Shown piece after piece: positions 34,951 to 46,974 of a stretch of DNA of 64,000 nucleotides. Source of the stretch: Cynocephalus volans (taxonomy: Eukaryota; Chordata; Mammalia; Dermoptera; Cynocephalidae); assembly GCF_027409185.1 (NCBI RefSeq), contig NC_084466.1:69236501-69300500 (forward strand), given 5' to 3'. Made by a program: the position numbers and the translations under genes. Every line of letters begins with the position of its first letter. The first letter of the stretch is position 1. Under the pieces are notes generated by a model. It had not been told where the DNA came from. It did not search any database and was given only the letters and a program-made list of their open reading frames with translations.

Positions 34951-36927
34951 TTCCATCTCAGTGCTTACTGGCAGAGTTTGGATGCAGCCTCAGAGTCATG
35001 CCCAACACAATGTATAAGGGTGACTGGAGTGAGCAGGAGAGAACAAAGCTGTTTGCCATCCTAGGCTAGAGTGCATGGCGGGGGGGAGCCTGCCTCAGCA
35101 AGCGGGTGCCAGGCCATCCCCCTCCATGAGTACAGAGTCTGGCTTTTTCCTAACCATCTATATGGGCTTGGCTTACTTTTTTAGGCTGGAGCCTGAACAT
35201 CCTTTTCAAGTTCCCTGCTCAGGAGTTATTAGCATCGGGGACATTAAGGGAAGCACTGATTGATGTGTATACCAAACTGGGCTCAGAAAAGGGTTCTGTT
35301 GGGTCTCAGCTTTGTTTGTTTGTGTCCAAACATTGGCTAAGTGACTGGGAGTGCCTGACATCATCACCTGGGGAAAGGAAGGTGGAGGGGAACCCATGAA
35401 ACCTGCCTGCCCCTGTGTCTGGGCCCACAAACTCTCCCCGACCCCCAGTTGAGAGGGCAATGTGGGGCACAGTGAGGATGGAATCGGGCATCACAGATAA
35501 GGCAGGACCCACCAGCTGCACACCTGCTGGGTCTTCTTCCATGGCTCAAGTGAAAACAAAAACAGGAACTGCCCAGAGGGACAGGGGCAGAATAAGTGCT
35601 GTTCCCCTTTTTCCCAATAGGGGGTGCCACAAGCACCTTCTCGCTTGGGAGGAAAACAGGATCAAATGTGATCAAACGTGCCTCCAGGTGCCAGATGCCT
35701 GGGGAGTGTTTGCAAACTCAAATGCAAGCCTACACAGATGCAGGGTCCTTTCTCTTAAGGCCATGGAGAGGAGTGAGCCTCTCTGTTTGAGCTGACTTTT
35801 CTGATAAAGAGAGGTGCCTCACACTGATGGCCATTCGGGGGTTGGTTTGATTACCCGCCCCCAAAAAAAGAAAAGCAGCTCAGTATGGTATAAATGTACA
35901 GAGAGGCTGTGCATGCAGCTGAAACAGAAGCACAATCACACAGGTGCCATGTTGCCCCTGGGTACTGAACCTGGAAACACTCACGACACCTAAACACTTA
36001 CGGCTCCCCAACAAGTGCTGACACACTGACCCGGTACCACAGCTGCCAGGAACTTTATCTCTCAACAACAGCAGCAAGAGAGAATGTTAGAGGTCATTGT
36101 TTGGTGTCATCCAAGACTTCCAGATATCTTGATGGACAAAAGACTTCCAAAGCCTAATCTGTCATTCAGCAGAGGAGCTATTGTATGATATGTAAGCTCA
36201 GAAACCAAAAAACACCTACACTGATGGCACCTCAATTCATGCACCCTGGCCAGAAACACACAAAACTGGTTTATCCCACACAGGCATCCACAAATTACAG
36301 AGATATACGCAGATAAACCAGGGAAAGAAAAAGACTGGAGGCCAAGCAAAGAATTTGCAGTAGCAGTATATGGAGCATGCTATGAAAGGAACACTGCTCT
36401 CTGCAGTGCCAGGCTGGCAGTCCAGCCCAGAGCTCCTGATGGAATCTACTTCCCACCTCAGCTGATTTTACAGCTGTCCTTGGGATGTCCCCACCCATCA
36501 GATCAAACCCATCTGCTTTGGGGTTGGGAGAGACTGCTCCTTAACTTTCCCAAAAGGCAACTGGAGGTATTAGAGTCACGTCTTTCTCCTGTAAATAACA
36601 AAAGCCATCATAGGAAGTAAAGTCAAGATATGCCTTGTCTGAAAGTCTGTGCTCTTCCTAGAACATTTTGGTGCCCGTGGCTGGATACAGCAGCAGCAGC
36701 AACAAACCTTGCTCTTGTAACACTCATTGGCGTTTCACGTGATTTGAAAGACTCTCCCATTCTTTGCCTCCCTCACCTCATCTCCCCCACCCCCAAATCC
36801 CTTGGAAAACTCCTATGAATACAATATTCCCACTCTGAAAAGAGCAAGAGTGCAAGCAGGCAAGAGCTTCTTTAGTGTGGACTACTCAGTGCGTTTTGGT
36901 GGTTTCTTAAACGCCTGCAGGAAAGGT

Positions 36928-36933
36928 TTTATT
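36928..36933 (-). promoter_or_regulatory. Candidate polyadenylation signal of TMEM272
   Basis: On the minus strand AATAAA occurs about 100 bases after the TMEM272 stop codon. The 3' UTR between them is mostly a CA repeat. It is the nearest canonical signal, but a longer UTR using later sites cannot be ruled out. Confidence 0.4.
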
Positions 36934-36961
36934 ACCTTTACAGCGTGCCCTTCTCCTAAAA

Positions 36962-37019
36962 GTGTGTGTGCATGTGCATGCGTGTGTGTGTGTGTGTGCA
37001 CACGTGCATGCGTGTGCTT
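36962..37019. repeat. (TG)n microsatellite in TMEM272 3' UTR
   Basis: Alternating TG/CATG purine-pyrimidine tract 14 bases past the TMEM272 stop codon. In mRNA sense it reads as CA repeats, a type of sequence known to bind hnRNP L. Confidence 0.9.
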
Positions 37020-37032
37020 GAAGGGCTGGTTC

Positions 37033-37398
37033 TCAGTCTTCATCAGCAGCAAATTTCCACTGGGAACACATGTAGACACAAATGCTGCACAGGACGAGTA
37101 AGACCAGCACAATGTGACTAAGCACCAGAACCCCGACTGCAAAGAGGTACAGGGTTTTGTCACAGTAATCCTGAGGCTGCAGGAAAGGGGGAATAAAATC
37201 AGGCAGGTACACAGAAAAGACCCAGTAATTGCCCAGAATGAACCAGAGGAAGAGGAAGAGGCTGAGGACGAGGTGGATGTAGTATTTGTGCGCATTCTGC
37301 CTCCAGGGGTATTCGTCATCATCATCATCGTCATCAATCACCACGGCCTTGGACAGAAGCCGCCTCATCCTGGTGGAGTCATACAGCAGGAGGGACAC
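37033..37398 (-). CDS. TMEM272: TMEM272 terminal coding exon
   Basis: The 366-base exon encodes 121 residues and the stop. It runs from VSLLLYDSTRMRRLL, through the acidic run of seven Asp and one Glu (residues 22-29 of this exon) and EYPWRQN, then two helices (about 41-62 and 84-109), to the tail QWKFAADED. The acceptor is CACAACCAG, with a (CT)n pyrimidine tract further upstream. The Asp run is coded by GAT/GAC triplets and is probably variable in length. Confidence 0.95.
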   Translation of the reverse strand: MSLLLYDSTRMRRLLSKAVVIDDDDDDDEYPWRQNAHKYYIHLVLSLFLFLWFILGNYWVFSVYLPDFIPPFLQPQDYCDKTLYLFAVGVLVLSHIVLVLLVLCSICVYMCSQWKFAADED

Positions 37399-40300
37399 CT
37401 GGTTGTGGCAGGGAGGGAGGGTCGCAGGTCAGAGCGACAGGGAAGGGGGAGGAGAGGACACAGAATGCAGGGAGAGAGAGAGAGAGAGAGTTAGGAAAAG
37501 TGTACACACTGGAGTTAGAAATGTTGCCAAGGAGCAAAACTTAATTTTGAATAATTAGCCCTATTGTGAAGGATGAAGGCATAAATCCATACTCAGTGTC
37601 CTCAGTGGCACTTTCCTTTTGGATGTGCGAGCTGGTTTGGACAAGGGGTTAGCTGATGTAAATTCACCTCTGCAGCAGGCTTGGGGCGACACATCTAGGA
37701 CCCACACATAACATTATAAAAACGATCCCTGCTCCAGATGCTAGAGAGCCTCTCAGTCGGCCCCTCTGTCTTGCGAGGAACCCCCAGCACACTCTTCCCT
37801 GCTACTTCCAGGCCACTTCACAGGCTTGGCCAACTCCAGCTACCACCAGTCCCCCCACCCCACCCCCACCCCCTCCTCCACCCAGCCTGCTTTTCTCTTC
37901 TCTCGGACATTTTCACCACTCCCCATCTCCAGGGATCTGGAATTCCCAAGTGGGGCTGTAGGGTGACAGTGTTGTCCCTCCGGTCCTCATATGTCTTTCG
38001 AGTCAAGAGCACAGACCCTTGTCTTTTGAGTGATACCCTTGCTAATTACCCCTGGGGGACAAAGACCATCTTGGCTCTTGATGGATGGTCCCTGACTCCA
38101 TCCTGACACCCCTTTGAAATTCTGCTCCTGTTTGATTACACAAGGACCACCACTCCCACCCAACTTTGACTGACAAGCCTTGATCCTCTGTGTCTGTTCC
38201 CTCTGTAAACACAACCATGGAAGAACACACGTTATCTTTGTTAAGGAAGCTCTCAGCAGTGCCCTGTCTTCCCTTGGTCCAGCAACTTGCTCTGTGGTTT
38301 CTTCTGAAAGCCTCACCTGTTTATCTGTTCTCCTCCAGCTCCCCAGGCTCCCCACCTCTCCTAAAGCCAACCTCAGGGCACCCCTAACCCATGGAGAGCA
38401 GGGCTTTAGAGAGAATCCTTTCATGACCAAGAGCGTAGCAGGCTGGCGAGGGGAGAGATTTTGAGCTGGAATGAAATAAAAGAGAAGGCGCCAGCTAAGA
38501 GAAGTGGCAAACTGGGCTCCAAACTGGACCAGTGACGTGGATGGTAATATCCACATTGATGGAAGCAGAGGAGCCCAAGTCACACCTTCAGGATGGATGG
38601 TGACCTCAGGTTTGGGCTTGTTCCAGTTAAAATTCCGGCTGCAAATACAGGTGATGGTGGGCAGCAGGGTGGAGTCAGAGCCGGGAGGTGAACAGAGAGG
38701 GGGAGGGCTCCTGATGCAGATGTGGGAGTTACATATGAACAGGGACAGTGACACTGGGAATGGATGCCATACAAAAGGAGACCCTCGTGCTGGGAGAAGT
38801 GCTGAATAGGTGTCATCTCCATTAATCCTCCAGCAGCCTGAGGTGAGGGGTACTAAATAAATCTGTGCAGAGGAGGACAAAAACTGGAGCCATCGGGCTA
38901 AAATGTCAACAGCGACTTTCTCTGGGTGGTAGAATTTACAGGTGATTTTGATTTCCTTCTCTGTGCTTATCCTGTTCTCTTATTTTCTACCATGAGAGTT
39001 AATACTTATGAAAAGATAATAAAACCTAAGTACAGTGGTTAGTCCAGTGCCTGGCATGTATGATCTCACCCAATGCTCATTCCAACCTGTGAGCTGTATA
39101 CTATTATTCCAGTTTCCCAGATGAGAAAACTAAGGTTCCGAGAAGTTAAGTCACTTCACCTAGGTCCACAGTGAGTAAGAGACTGAGATGTGTATCGGTC
39201 CACACCTTTCTGGCCACTGTCTACTCTGCACTACGTGATGATTCAATTGGAGGACATTTAATTGGCAGGTTCTCACCTATGCCAGGAGAGCTCTCCCATT
39301 TGGTCTAACTGCCCAGCTTTTCCAGGAGCCTGCAGCCTGCCTGGGAGGCAGAACATTTCCATAAGAAAAGGAAAGTGAGTTCAGAGAGCCACCCTCTAGA
39401 GCTGATTCAGCCACCGAGGGCTTCCTGGAAGAGAAGGTATACTCGGGGCCCCTGAGAGCAGAGAGAGGTGGATGGGACCTCCTCCGAGGGAGAGTGGCGT
39501 GGCAAAGGCAAAGGGTGGTGGGTTTGGGGAAGAGGAGAGAACCAGTTCATCTGTAAGCTGGAACTGAAAGCTCAGCTCAGATTTCTGTCTCTCAGAATCC
39601 ACTTCCCTTCCTTGCAGGGCCCCATTCCTCGGGGGAATTCCCCCACCCATCACGTGTTTGGGGGTGGGGGTAAATTGTGCTCCTCCTGGAGGCTCCTTTG
39701 CTTGCTGTGGCAGCAGCAGAACACCCAGGGTTCACGGATCTGGCTAAACCACCCCCCCGCACTCCCCACCCCAGGACTGGTTCTTGGGCACAGTGATGCC
39801 CGAAGAGAGGAACTAGCTCTCTAGGTTTGTTGATTTCACCACCAACCCAGGAGAGCCACAGTGAGTGGTCCCACTGCCCAGCCTCTCTGGTGCCACCTGG
39901 TTCCTTTCTCTTCCACCAACTTCTGAAGTTGTGAGCTCTTCCAACAAAGTACCTCTTAAGTTAGCCAGAGTTGACTTTTTGTTCTTTGTATTCAAAGAAT
40001 CCTTCCTTATGTAAGTGCCTGCCTCTAAGGGGCACTGTGAGGACTAAATGAGTTCCAGATGGTGACAAAGCCCTTTGCACAGCACCTATGAAAAGCAAGC
40101 ACTCACCAGTGGTAGCAATGGTCACTAAGATGGAGTGTGGGGTAGTTATGGTCACTAAATCTGTTTTTGAAACTTTTAACACGGTCCTTTGGAAGAAATA
40201 TATTTTACATCACAACCCAGTAGGGAGCACATGTCCTCGTGGGCTCAGAGAAGTCCTGGTTTATGCTGTTGTCCTGGCATGCTGAGTGTTACAGCCCCCT

Positions 40301-43300
40301 TGTGCTCTCAAAATGTCCCAGTCTGGATGATAAATGATACGGTCAACTTACCCAAACACACACGTGTACACACATAAGTATCCCGCAATACTTAACTCAC
40401 CAGGCACTCTAATATTTTCTATTTTATTGTTATTTTTTAAAGCAGGTCACAACCTACTAAATTCATTTCATGATCTTCTAATAGATTATGACCCTCAGTT
40501 CTTTTTGGTAACTCTGGGGAATGTCAACTTGCTTCTCTTCAGGTTTCTCTTCAATAAAATGCCATCTTGTGATGCTATTTGATGCATTTCACAAAGGATG
40601 CTGGGACTCGACCTGCACTGTTCAGAGGGGTTAAATACAAAGCCTTGTCATCATGAGTAAACTTCTGCCTCTGGGGACCCTATAATCCTGTTTGTCGTGG
40701 CTCTGATGGTTATGGACTCACTGTGTATTTCCTCCCCACAATGAGCACAAAAATTCAATTTGGCTTCAAACGATTTTAAATTGCCAGGAAAAAAAAAATC
40801 AATGCTGTTTATTAGGGTCCCAGTTTGTTCATTAAAATACATTACCTTTGGGTTCTGGGCTAGCTTTCATAAAGGAAAAGTTTGCCATCATGAAGAGGAA
40901 CAGACCCCGTGGACAGTAAACTTTTCAAAGGAAAGTTCCACTTAGCCTGATGATGATGCATTCGGGTGAGAGCGGGTGGGGCAGAGGGAATTACGCTGAA
41001 AGCCTGCCCTTGTTTTGAGGATTTCTATGGTATTCAAACCACCAGAGGCTTCTCCTGGCTCTGTGGGGCCATGCGGGTATGGGTTTCCTTGGAGCTAAAC
41101 AGAGTCCCAGGCAGATCCCACAGGGACGTTGTTATAGGGATGATCATGTATATTTGTACATTCCAGAACACTGCCCACCAGATTGCTCTCAGGAGATGAG
41201 GGCATTTAAGTAGTGAGGTGACCTCAGATACAAAAGGCTCCAAAAGTTTTCCCCAAATCAGACATTTGCCAAGACAGAATTGAGCTTGTGGATACCAACT
41301 ACATATAATGGCAATTTTTAAGACATTCCTTTGATGTCTTAGATCAATCAACAGCATGACCAACATCACTGGCCAGTGTCTTTTGAAGGACGCCAGCACC
41401 AAAAGGAAACTGGCAAAGAAACCAGACAGTGGGTCCAAATGAAATTTTATATATGGCACTCTTGATTCTGTTTTCTCGTGTTATTGCTTTGCATCATGAA
41501 ACCATTTTAGAAAAGTGGATCCTTGTGTTTTCTAGCTTTGATATGGAAGTTGTGATGTGGGCTTGGATGGTTGGGGAGAGTCATCGATAAATTGGAGGCT
41601 GACCAGAGCTACTTCTGGCAGGTGTAACATTTCTTGCTAGGCCAGGGATTGCGGAAACTTAACAGCCCGCTATGCATAACCCTGATATTTCTTCTTCAGT
41701 TGTTTTTCCTGTTTAAACTGAAGTCAGTACAACCATGAGCAAGTCAGCTCCCTGTACTGACACAAGCTTGAGAGTCATGGAGAAGCACCCCTCCCCCGAA
41801 ATGTAAGAGTTTGACGGTTGATTGATGACAGCTGTCAATTAATTCTATGTTGGTCAATTGAGAACTAGGAAGTACAGTTAAAAACAGAAATACAAACCAC
41901 TAAATCAACATATTTTAACCAAATGCAAACTCTCCTGCCCTAAAGAGGAAACTTTTTTTTTAAAGAAGCACAGAGAAAAGCCACAATTCTTTGGCTGAAT
42001 CCAATGGTATAACTGGCAGTCAGTGACTCCTCTGCATCAACTCTTGCTAGATCAAAGCCACACCTTGGCACATGGAACTCGACAGTAGGAAGAAAGCTAC
42101 TGCAGAGATGCACAGCCCTGGGTGAATGCCCCTCATCTGGAAAAATCTGCATCTCTGATGCCAGCCCTGTCAGTTCAATGACCACAATTAGGAGGAAGTT
42201 GTTCTGGCACCCCTGTGAGTAGCAAACGATTAGGGGATTCATTGCACTGTGCCTGGAAGTTCAATTTCTACAACAACTACAAGGAACAGATAAACATACT
42301 TACCTTTAAAGTACCAACGATCCCACCCACTAGCAAATATAAAGGAATGAGAGGCTGTATGGGGCAGTCCTCCAAAAACTTCATTCCTACATGGGGCAAA
42401 CAGAAGCAGATTGAGAGCAATGCACTGAAAGCCCAGTTACGAGAATGAGTGAAACACCTACAACAGCCAAAACGTTAATCACACAAACCATATGCTTGTG
42501 GAATCTGCCTAGCCTCACCAGCCACCTGATCCTCGGGATCCTCAGAGGACTGACATGGCAGAAGCCACTCTCACGGCAGGATAGAGGTAAATATGCCATC
42601 AGCAAGAGCAGGGACCAGATGTCGCTGCACCTTTTGTCTGGGTATTAACTGGCTGTGGGTTGTACTCTGCTTTTATGAAAAGCCAACACATGACAGTTCA
42701 TGTTTTCAAGGATTCATTTTACAAAAGGATTCAAAAAATCCCTTCAAAAATCCTGTTTCCTTGATATGCTTAAAATCAGATGCAATTTATGGGTCACATT
42801 CCCAAAATGCATGTGCTGTATAAGATGGGGCTCCCAGGGGCCAGGTGGCAGGCAGAAGCCGCAGAGAACTCCTCCTTATGCAGTGAGCCCCCTGCTAAGG
42901 TTAGTCACAGGCACCATATTATCACCTTGACCACTTCACTAGCCAGACCCCCCCCAAGCTGGGAAACTTGCTCACTGACACAACCTTAGCAACTAGACAT
43001 GGAACACTACTAAACCAACAGGCCCAGACCCCCACCCTTCTTAATGGTAATTTTTCTCCCCAAAGCAATGAGATTTCTCTGCTTTTCTCAGGTCTTTGTT
43101 TTCTGGGTCTATTGTTAACCAATAATATGAAATGTTTATTTCCCTTAGTGACCAATCTGACTCAAACGACCAGGCTCCAGATGGGTTTTTAACATGTATC
43201 TTTGCTGTGCAGAGACATTCACTGCTCAGCACATGCCCCCACATTGCCCAGCGCCCAGTGGGTACACAGGACTGTGCCACTAGTTCTGACCAATGGGCTG

Positions 43301-45659
43301 TGGGACACTTTGGGGGCAAAGTATTTAAAAATGAATACCTACTCCTTCTTTTCTTCCCCCTTCTCTAATCACCTGGAAACCAGGGGTTGAGATGGTTAGT
43401 TCTCAAGATTGTGGCAGCTTGGAGTATTATCATCACATTGTTGGGGAGTTGGAGGTAAAGTCCCCTGGAGAGGCCCCTGATTCATGCTGGAATTTGCATG
43501 AGCAAAAAATAAACCTTTATAGTATTAAGCCATTGAGATTCCAGGGTTAATTTGTTACTGCAGCATAGGTAAGTTACCCTAATTAATACATTTGTCAATA
43601 GAATCCAAGAAAGGGAATTCTCACTGTAGAACCAAAGTCTCCTGTTTAAATGATATTCAAAATTTTAGCTTTGATTTTGACATTTTACTTCCTATGAATG
43701 CCTTGGCACTTACACAGAAGTAGTAAGCCATTTTAATGAATTAACAAAAATGTCTTGGTGTACAGAGAGAAGTAAATTCAGAGCCCAAAACAGAGTAAAG
43801 TCAAATATACACATTGATATAATCATCAACCTATGGAAGATTGCCTTTCTAGCTATCTCTTATATTTAGCTGAATCCATTATTAGACAGAAATACTTTCC
43901 AAGTCTCAGCACAACCTTTTCACACAAAGACCTACAAGCACTTGATGCCAAATTTGTTGGGTATGAACTGCCTTTCGATTCAAAACCCAGCTGTGAAATG
44001 AACATTGAGTAATGACTTATCTGTCTGCTCATTCCTAATGAATGAAAACAGCTGCTGCTCACAGGAGAGTCAATCAGTGCACAGATGGCTTAAAACGATC
44101 CTAATAAATTTAATAAGAGCCGTCTTTCCCCCTGTGTTCTTCACGTAAGCTCAGGACCGACCTTAACTCAAGATTTTCTTTCTGTCTGAGCTGCAGTATC
44201 ACAATTATCCCTTTTGGCTTTAACTCTCCCCAGTGCAGTTGATAACTACCAGATGTTGTGATTTTTTTTTTTTTTTTTTTTTTTTTGGCCCACATTATGG
44301 GTTTGTCATTTTTACAGTTTTTGTAATATCTAAAAAAAAATTTGCCATTTTAACCATTTTAAGCATACATTTCAGTGGCATTAATTATTCTCACCATCTT
44401 GTGCAACCATCAAAACTATTCTCCAAACTTTTTCATTACCCCAAACAGAAACTCTGTAACAAATAAGCAATAACTCCCCAATAAATGTTAATTTTTAGAT
44501 GCACTGTAATAGTGACAGCTTCAGGACCTGTTGAAATGGTTGAATTTTTGCTCTCACACTAAATGGCCCCACACTACTTGGCTGTTTTAGTTCTGTGCAA
44601 GCTTTAAAATTATTTCGTACGAGTGTTTTGTTCTTTTATTTCCTGTCATGTTGTCAGCTTTCACATCTTTCAGATCTAAAGGCACTGTTTTTGTTTTAAT
44701 TTGAGTCTTTAGTATTGTTGTGGTTTTTGGAGGGGCAGGGTGAAATTCACTTAACATAAAATCAACCATTTTAAAGTGGGCAATTCAGTGGCATTTAGTG
44801 TAACCACTGTCTCTATCTGGTTCCAAAACATTTTCATCACCGAGAAGGAAACCAGTACCCATTAAGTAATTAGGGCGCCAGGGTTGTTTCTTGTGATTGT
44901 TGCTGTTTACAACTCCTATGCTCTTTTAATTTCTGCCCTGTTTGCTGTGAAGCTTGGAACTCAGAACACTGAGCCTGTTAGGCCTCCGGGTACATAAGGG
45001 TAGCTAGGTTTTGCACACAGAGCTCAAGGGCTCTCATTAGCAATGATCAGGAGAATGAGATTAATTTCACTGACATGTGACAATGACTTTTGACTACTCA
45101 AGGAGCTCCCCCGCCCCTCTCTCCACTTCCCCTACACTTTATACTTCTGGATTATGAGGTTGTTTAACATATGTGATTTATGGAAGTTTTTATTCATTCA
45201 TTCAGCAAAAAAATGTATAGCACACCCATATATTACCCTAGCACAAGATGCATTTTTCATATTGCTCATGACAGACTTCCACATGGGAACATAGAACCTC
45301 GGAAGAGGACTTAGGAAACTTCTAGCCCAGTGGCTCCCACACCTAGGCTACACGGATCAGAATCCTCTGGGGACAGATTTTTTAAAGCAGATGTATGTCC
45401 TCACCTCAGACATACTGCATCAATTATCTCCCAGGGCAGAGCTCAGGAATTTGTATTTTTAAAATGTTCGCTGAGTCCTTCTGTGACAGCTAATAGGTGT
45501 TCAGGAATCATCAGACTTGCCAGTTCCTGAGCATGCATTTTATGTCCCACGCCCTGACCTGGCTGATCTGTGGCATCCAGCAGCTCAGCTCCAGCTCACC
45601 TGTGAAGGTCATGGAAAGCGGCAGCACCAGGAAGGCGAAGAGCCCACAAACGAAGCAGG
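37033..45659 (-). CDS. TMEM272: TMEM272, 3' three coding exons
   Basis: Seen: three minus-strand exons join in one frame to give 168 residues ending in AADED and a TGA stop at 37033-37035. There are four likely membrane helices: the CFVCGLFAFLVLPLSMTF segment; PLIPLYLLVGGIVGTLK running into VSLLLY; the segment around IHLVLSLFLFLWFILG; and the segment around LFAVGVLVLSHIVLVLLVL. Between helices 2 and 3 is a seven-Asp run followed by EYPW. DCPIQPLIPLYLLV is the hallmark of this small membrane-protein family (DCPxQxxIPxYL). Function is unknown. The first visible exon starts in mid-codon, so at least one upstream exon with the start codon is missing; I could not recognise it to the right. The gene lies upstream of DHRS12 on the same strand, as in human from memory. 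Confidence 0.9.
37471..37490. repeat. (GA)n/(CT)n tract upstream of the TMEM272 last-exon acceptor
   Basis: Roughly nine GA dinucleotides on the plus strand, i.e. a CT tract in pre-mRNA sense, 73-92 bases before the 3' splice site at 37399. Confidence 0.8.
38900..39030 (+). mobile_element. L1ME-like fragment
   Basis: AATGTCAACAGCGACTTTCT, CTGGGTGGTAGAATTTACAG and GTGATTTTGATTTCC match the familiar 'ctgggtggtgggattataggtgatttt' L1ME block. Confidence 0.6.
39035..39235 (-). mobile_element. MIR
   Basis: CCAGTGCCTGGCATGTATGA, CAGATGAGAAAACTAAGG and GAAGTTAAGTCACTTCACC are antisense MIR, in TMEM272 gene sense. Confidence 0.75.
40020..40110 (+). mobile_element. MIR 3' fragment
   Basis: CACTGTGAGGACTAAATGAG and CCCTTTGCACAGCACCTATG. 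Confidence 0.5.
42304..42386 (-). CDS. TMEM272: TMEM272 exon with DCPIQP motif and second helix
   Basis: The 83-base exon completes Gly and encodes 27 codons, from MKFLEDCPIQPLIPLY to GGIVGTLK. The acceptor is ATGTAG and the donor GTAAGT. The Asp-Cys-Pro loop followed by IPLYLLV is the conserved signature of TMEM272-like proteins. Confidence 0.92.
43105..43590 (+). mobile_element. MLT1-like LTR
   Basis: Contains CTGACCAATGGGCTGTGGG in the middle and ends AAGCCATTGAGATTCC.. GTTACTGCAGCATAGGTAAG.. AATTAATACA, the normal ending of MLT1-type LTRs. It lies in a TMEM272 intron on the opposite strand to the gene. The left limit is approximate. Confidence 0.65.
44259..44286. repeat. Poly-T run of about 27
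   Basis: Single-base run at the left edge of an L1 fragment, the likely remains of a poly-A tail or an expansion. Confidence 0.9.
44290..44480 (-). mobile_element. L1 3' fragment
   Basis: Antisense L1 blocks TTTGCCATTTTAACCATTTT, TTCAGTGGCATTAATTA and GTGCAACCATCAAAACT. It directly follows a T27 run at 44260-44286. Confidence 0.7.
44725..44880 (-). mobile_element. L1 3' fragment
   Basis: CACTTAACATAAAATCAACC, AATTCAGTGGCATTTAGTG and CAAAACATTTTCATCACC repeat the block of the neighbouring fragment at 44290, a second piece of the same L1 region. Confidence 0.7.
45329..45490. mobile_element. MER5-type hAT MITE (degenerate)
   Basis: AGTGGCTCCCACACC, GGATCAGAATCCTCTGGGG and TCAGGAATTTGTATTTTTAA fit a worn MER5-type element just left of the first visible TMEM272 exon. 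Confidence 0.5.
45600..45659 (-). CDS. TMEM272: TMEM272 exon with first membrane helix
   Basis: The 60-base exon encodes 19 whole codons, CFVCGLFAFLVLPLSMTFT, plus the first base of a Gly codon. The acceptor is CTCCTTGCAG and the donor GTGAGC. Two bases at its start complete a codon from an exon not found. An internal Met (in LSMTF) could act as a start in a shorter form, but that would break the first helix. Confidence 0.85.
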
Positions 45660-46269
45660 CTGCAAGGAGAAGGAGCGGGGCTTAATTAGGAACAGACCCT
45701 CCCATTCCCCCTTCATTTCAGGTTGCTCATGAGCTCCCTGAAACCTGACCTCCTCTCCCAACACTAGTCAGCAGATGGGAGGAGACACGTTGCCCGGGTG
45801 GTGGGTGCAGGGCAAGACTTGCGCTTCTGAGAGCACCCAACGTCTCTTTTGATTACACTGCCAATTCTGAGGCCCAGGTTTCCTGCACGACCTCTCCAAG
45901 TCTGACAGCTTATAGAAAAGGAGTCTATAAACCACTGCTCTGCCCACGCCAGGATGCCAGAAGCCACCGGCATATGCAAGCCAGGCAGGATCAACCCTGT
46001 GCTTCCTAGAGCCTATATCCAGAGCGGATGGTTCTTCTATTTCCTGGATAAAATTCACTGACATCTCACTTTATCACTTAAAGAATTTGCTTCATGAAAT
46101 CTTTTTCCTTTTCCATTTATTTGGTTATATATTCCACAGCATAAGATACTAGGTGGTCTCCTAAAACCTCTTACTGATGCACAGTGGAATAGTGTAATAA
46201 GCATTGAGATGGCTTGGGGCTTTTCATCCTGTTCGTGCCACCAAGTCGCCTATTAGTTATTTGGAAAGA

Positions 46270-46440
46270 ACAGAGGTGTGGGGGCCAGATAGCCCTGGTC
46301 CAAATCCTGGCCCTGTCACTCATTAGCTATGTGGCTTTGGGCAAATTCGTTGGCCTCCTAAAGATTTGTTTTCCTCTTCTGTAAAATGTATGAGCAGATG
46401 TACACGTGAGGAGCTCAGCATATGGCAACTGTCACGATTA
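46270..46440 (+). mobile_element. MIR
   Basis: GGTCCAAATCCTGGCCCTGT, TTAGCTATGTGGCTTTGGGC and TTCTGTAAAATGTATGAG. Confidence 0.75.
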
Positions 46441-46974
46441 GACAGTTACTTCCCCTCTCTGGTTCTTGGTTTCTTCATCTGTTAAATGGTCTGCAAATAC
46501 AGGTTTTGCTTGGCTGGAATTTTTTAAAATTATAAATGTCAATGTCCTTTGGGCAGGCCTGCCCTCCCCCCCTCCCCCGGTTCTGCTTTCAAAGTCTGGA
46601 CAGCATCATGCATTTACGTTTTCTGTTGGGTCCCATTGCCAGCCCTGAGAGCACAGATAGGGTCTCTGAGGTGGACATCTTGGCAGCCCCCTCAGTGTCT
46701 ACTTATTCCTCTCCAGATCATCACCCCAAGTTTTGTTCTGGCATCCCCACCTCCCACCTCCCCGTTCTACCACACTGTTTATGTGCTCTGGTAAAAGTTG
46801 ACTCCACCCTGGGCTTGGAGAAGGGTATGAGGGCTAACCCTAAATTAATCACCAGAGTTCCATTCACTGGGTATGTTATCAGTTGGTCGATGGGCTCATG
46901 ACTCATTCTGGGAGATTTCCCGAAAGTAAGGAAAAAGCTTTCTCACTCCTCTGAAAGAACTTCCAGACAAAACG

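Larger units (their letters stand above)
24401..36904. other. Intergenic region between DHRS12 and TMEM272
   Basis: No exon recognised. It holds MIR copies, two copies of one LTR-like element, an L1 with a SINE inserted, a palindromic MITE, a MaLR LTR and simple repeats, listed separately. 31530-32300, 32400-34400 and 34950-36900 hold nothing I can assign. A non-coding transcript could start from the CpG island, but the sequence alone does not show one. Confidence 0.7.
37399..42303 (-). other. TMEM272 intron before the last exon
   Basis: Contains the long open frame at 37987-38880 (see findings), a C-rich tract near 37848-37880, an L1-like fragment (about 38900-39030), MIR copies (39035-39235 and 40020-40110) and an L2-like trace near 39395-39470. 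About 40120-42300 shows nothing recognisable. Confidence 0.8.
42387..45599 (-). other. TMEM272 intron between the first two visible exons
   Basis: Contains an MLT1-like LTR (about 43105-43590), a T27 tract, two L1 fragments (about 44290-44480 and 44725-44880) and a MER5-like piece (45329-45490). The rest has no recognisable feature. Confidence 0.8.

Noticed and set aside
36882..37337. Minus-strand frame with MMTMMMMT
   Set aside because: An out-of-frame reading of the TMEM272 Asp-repeat exon.
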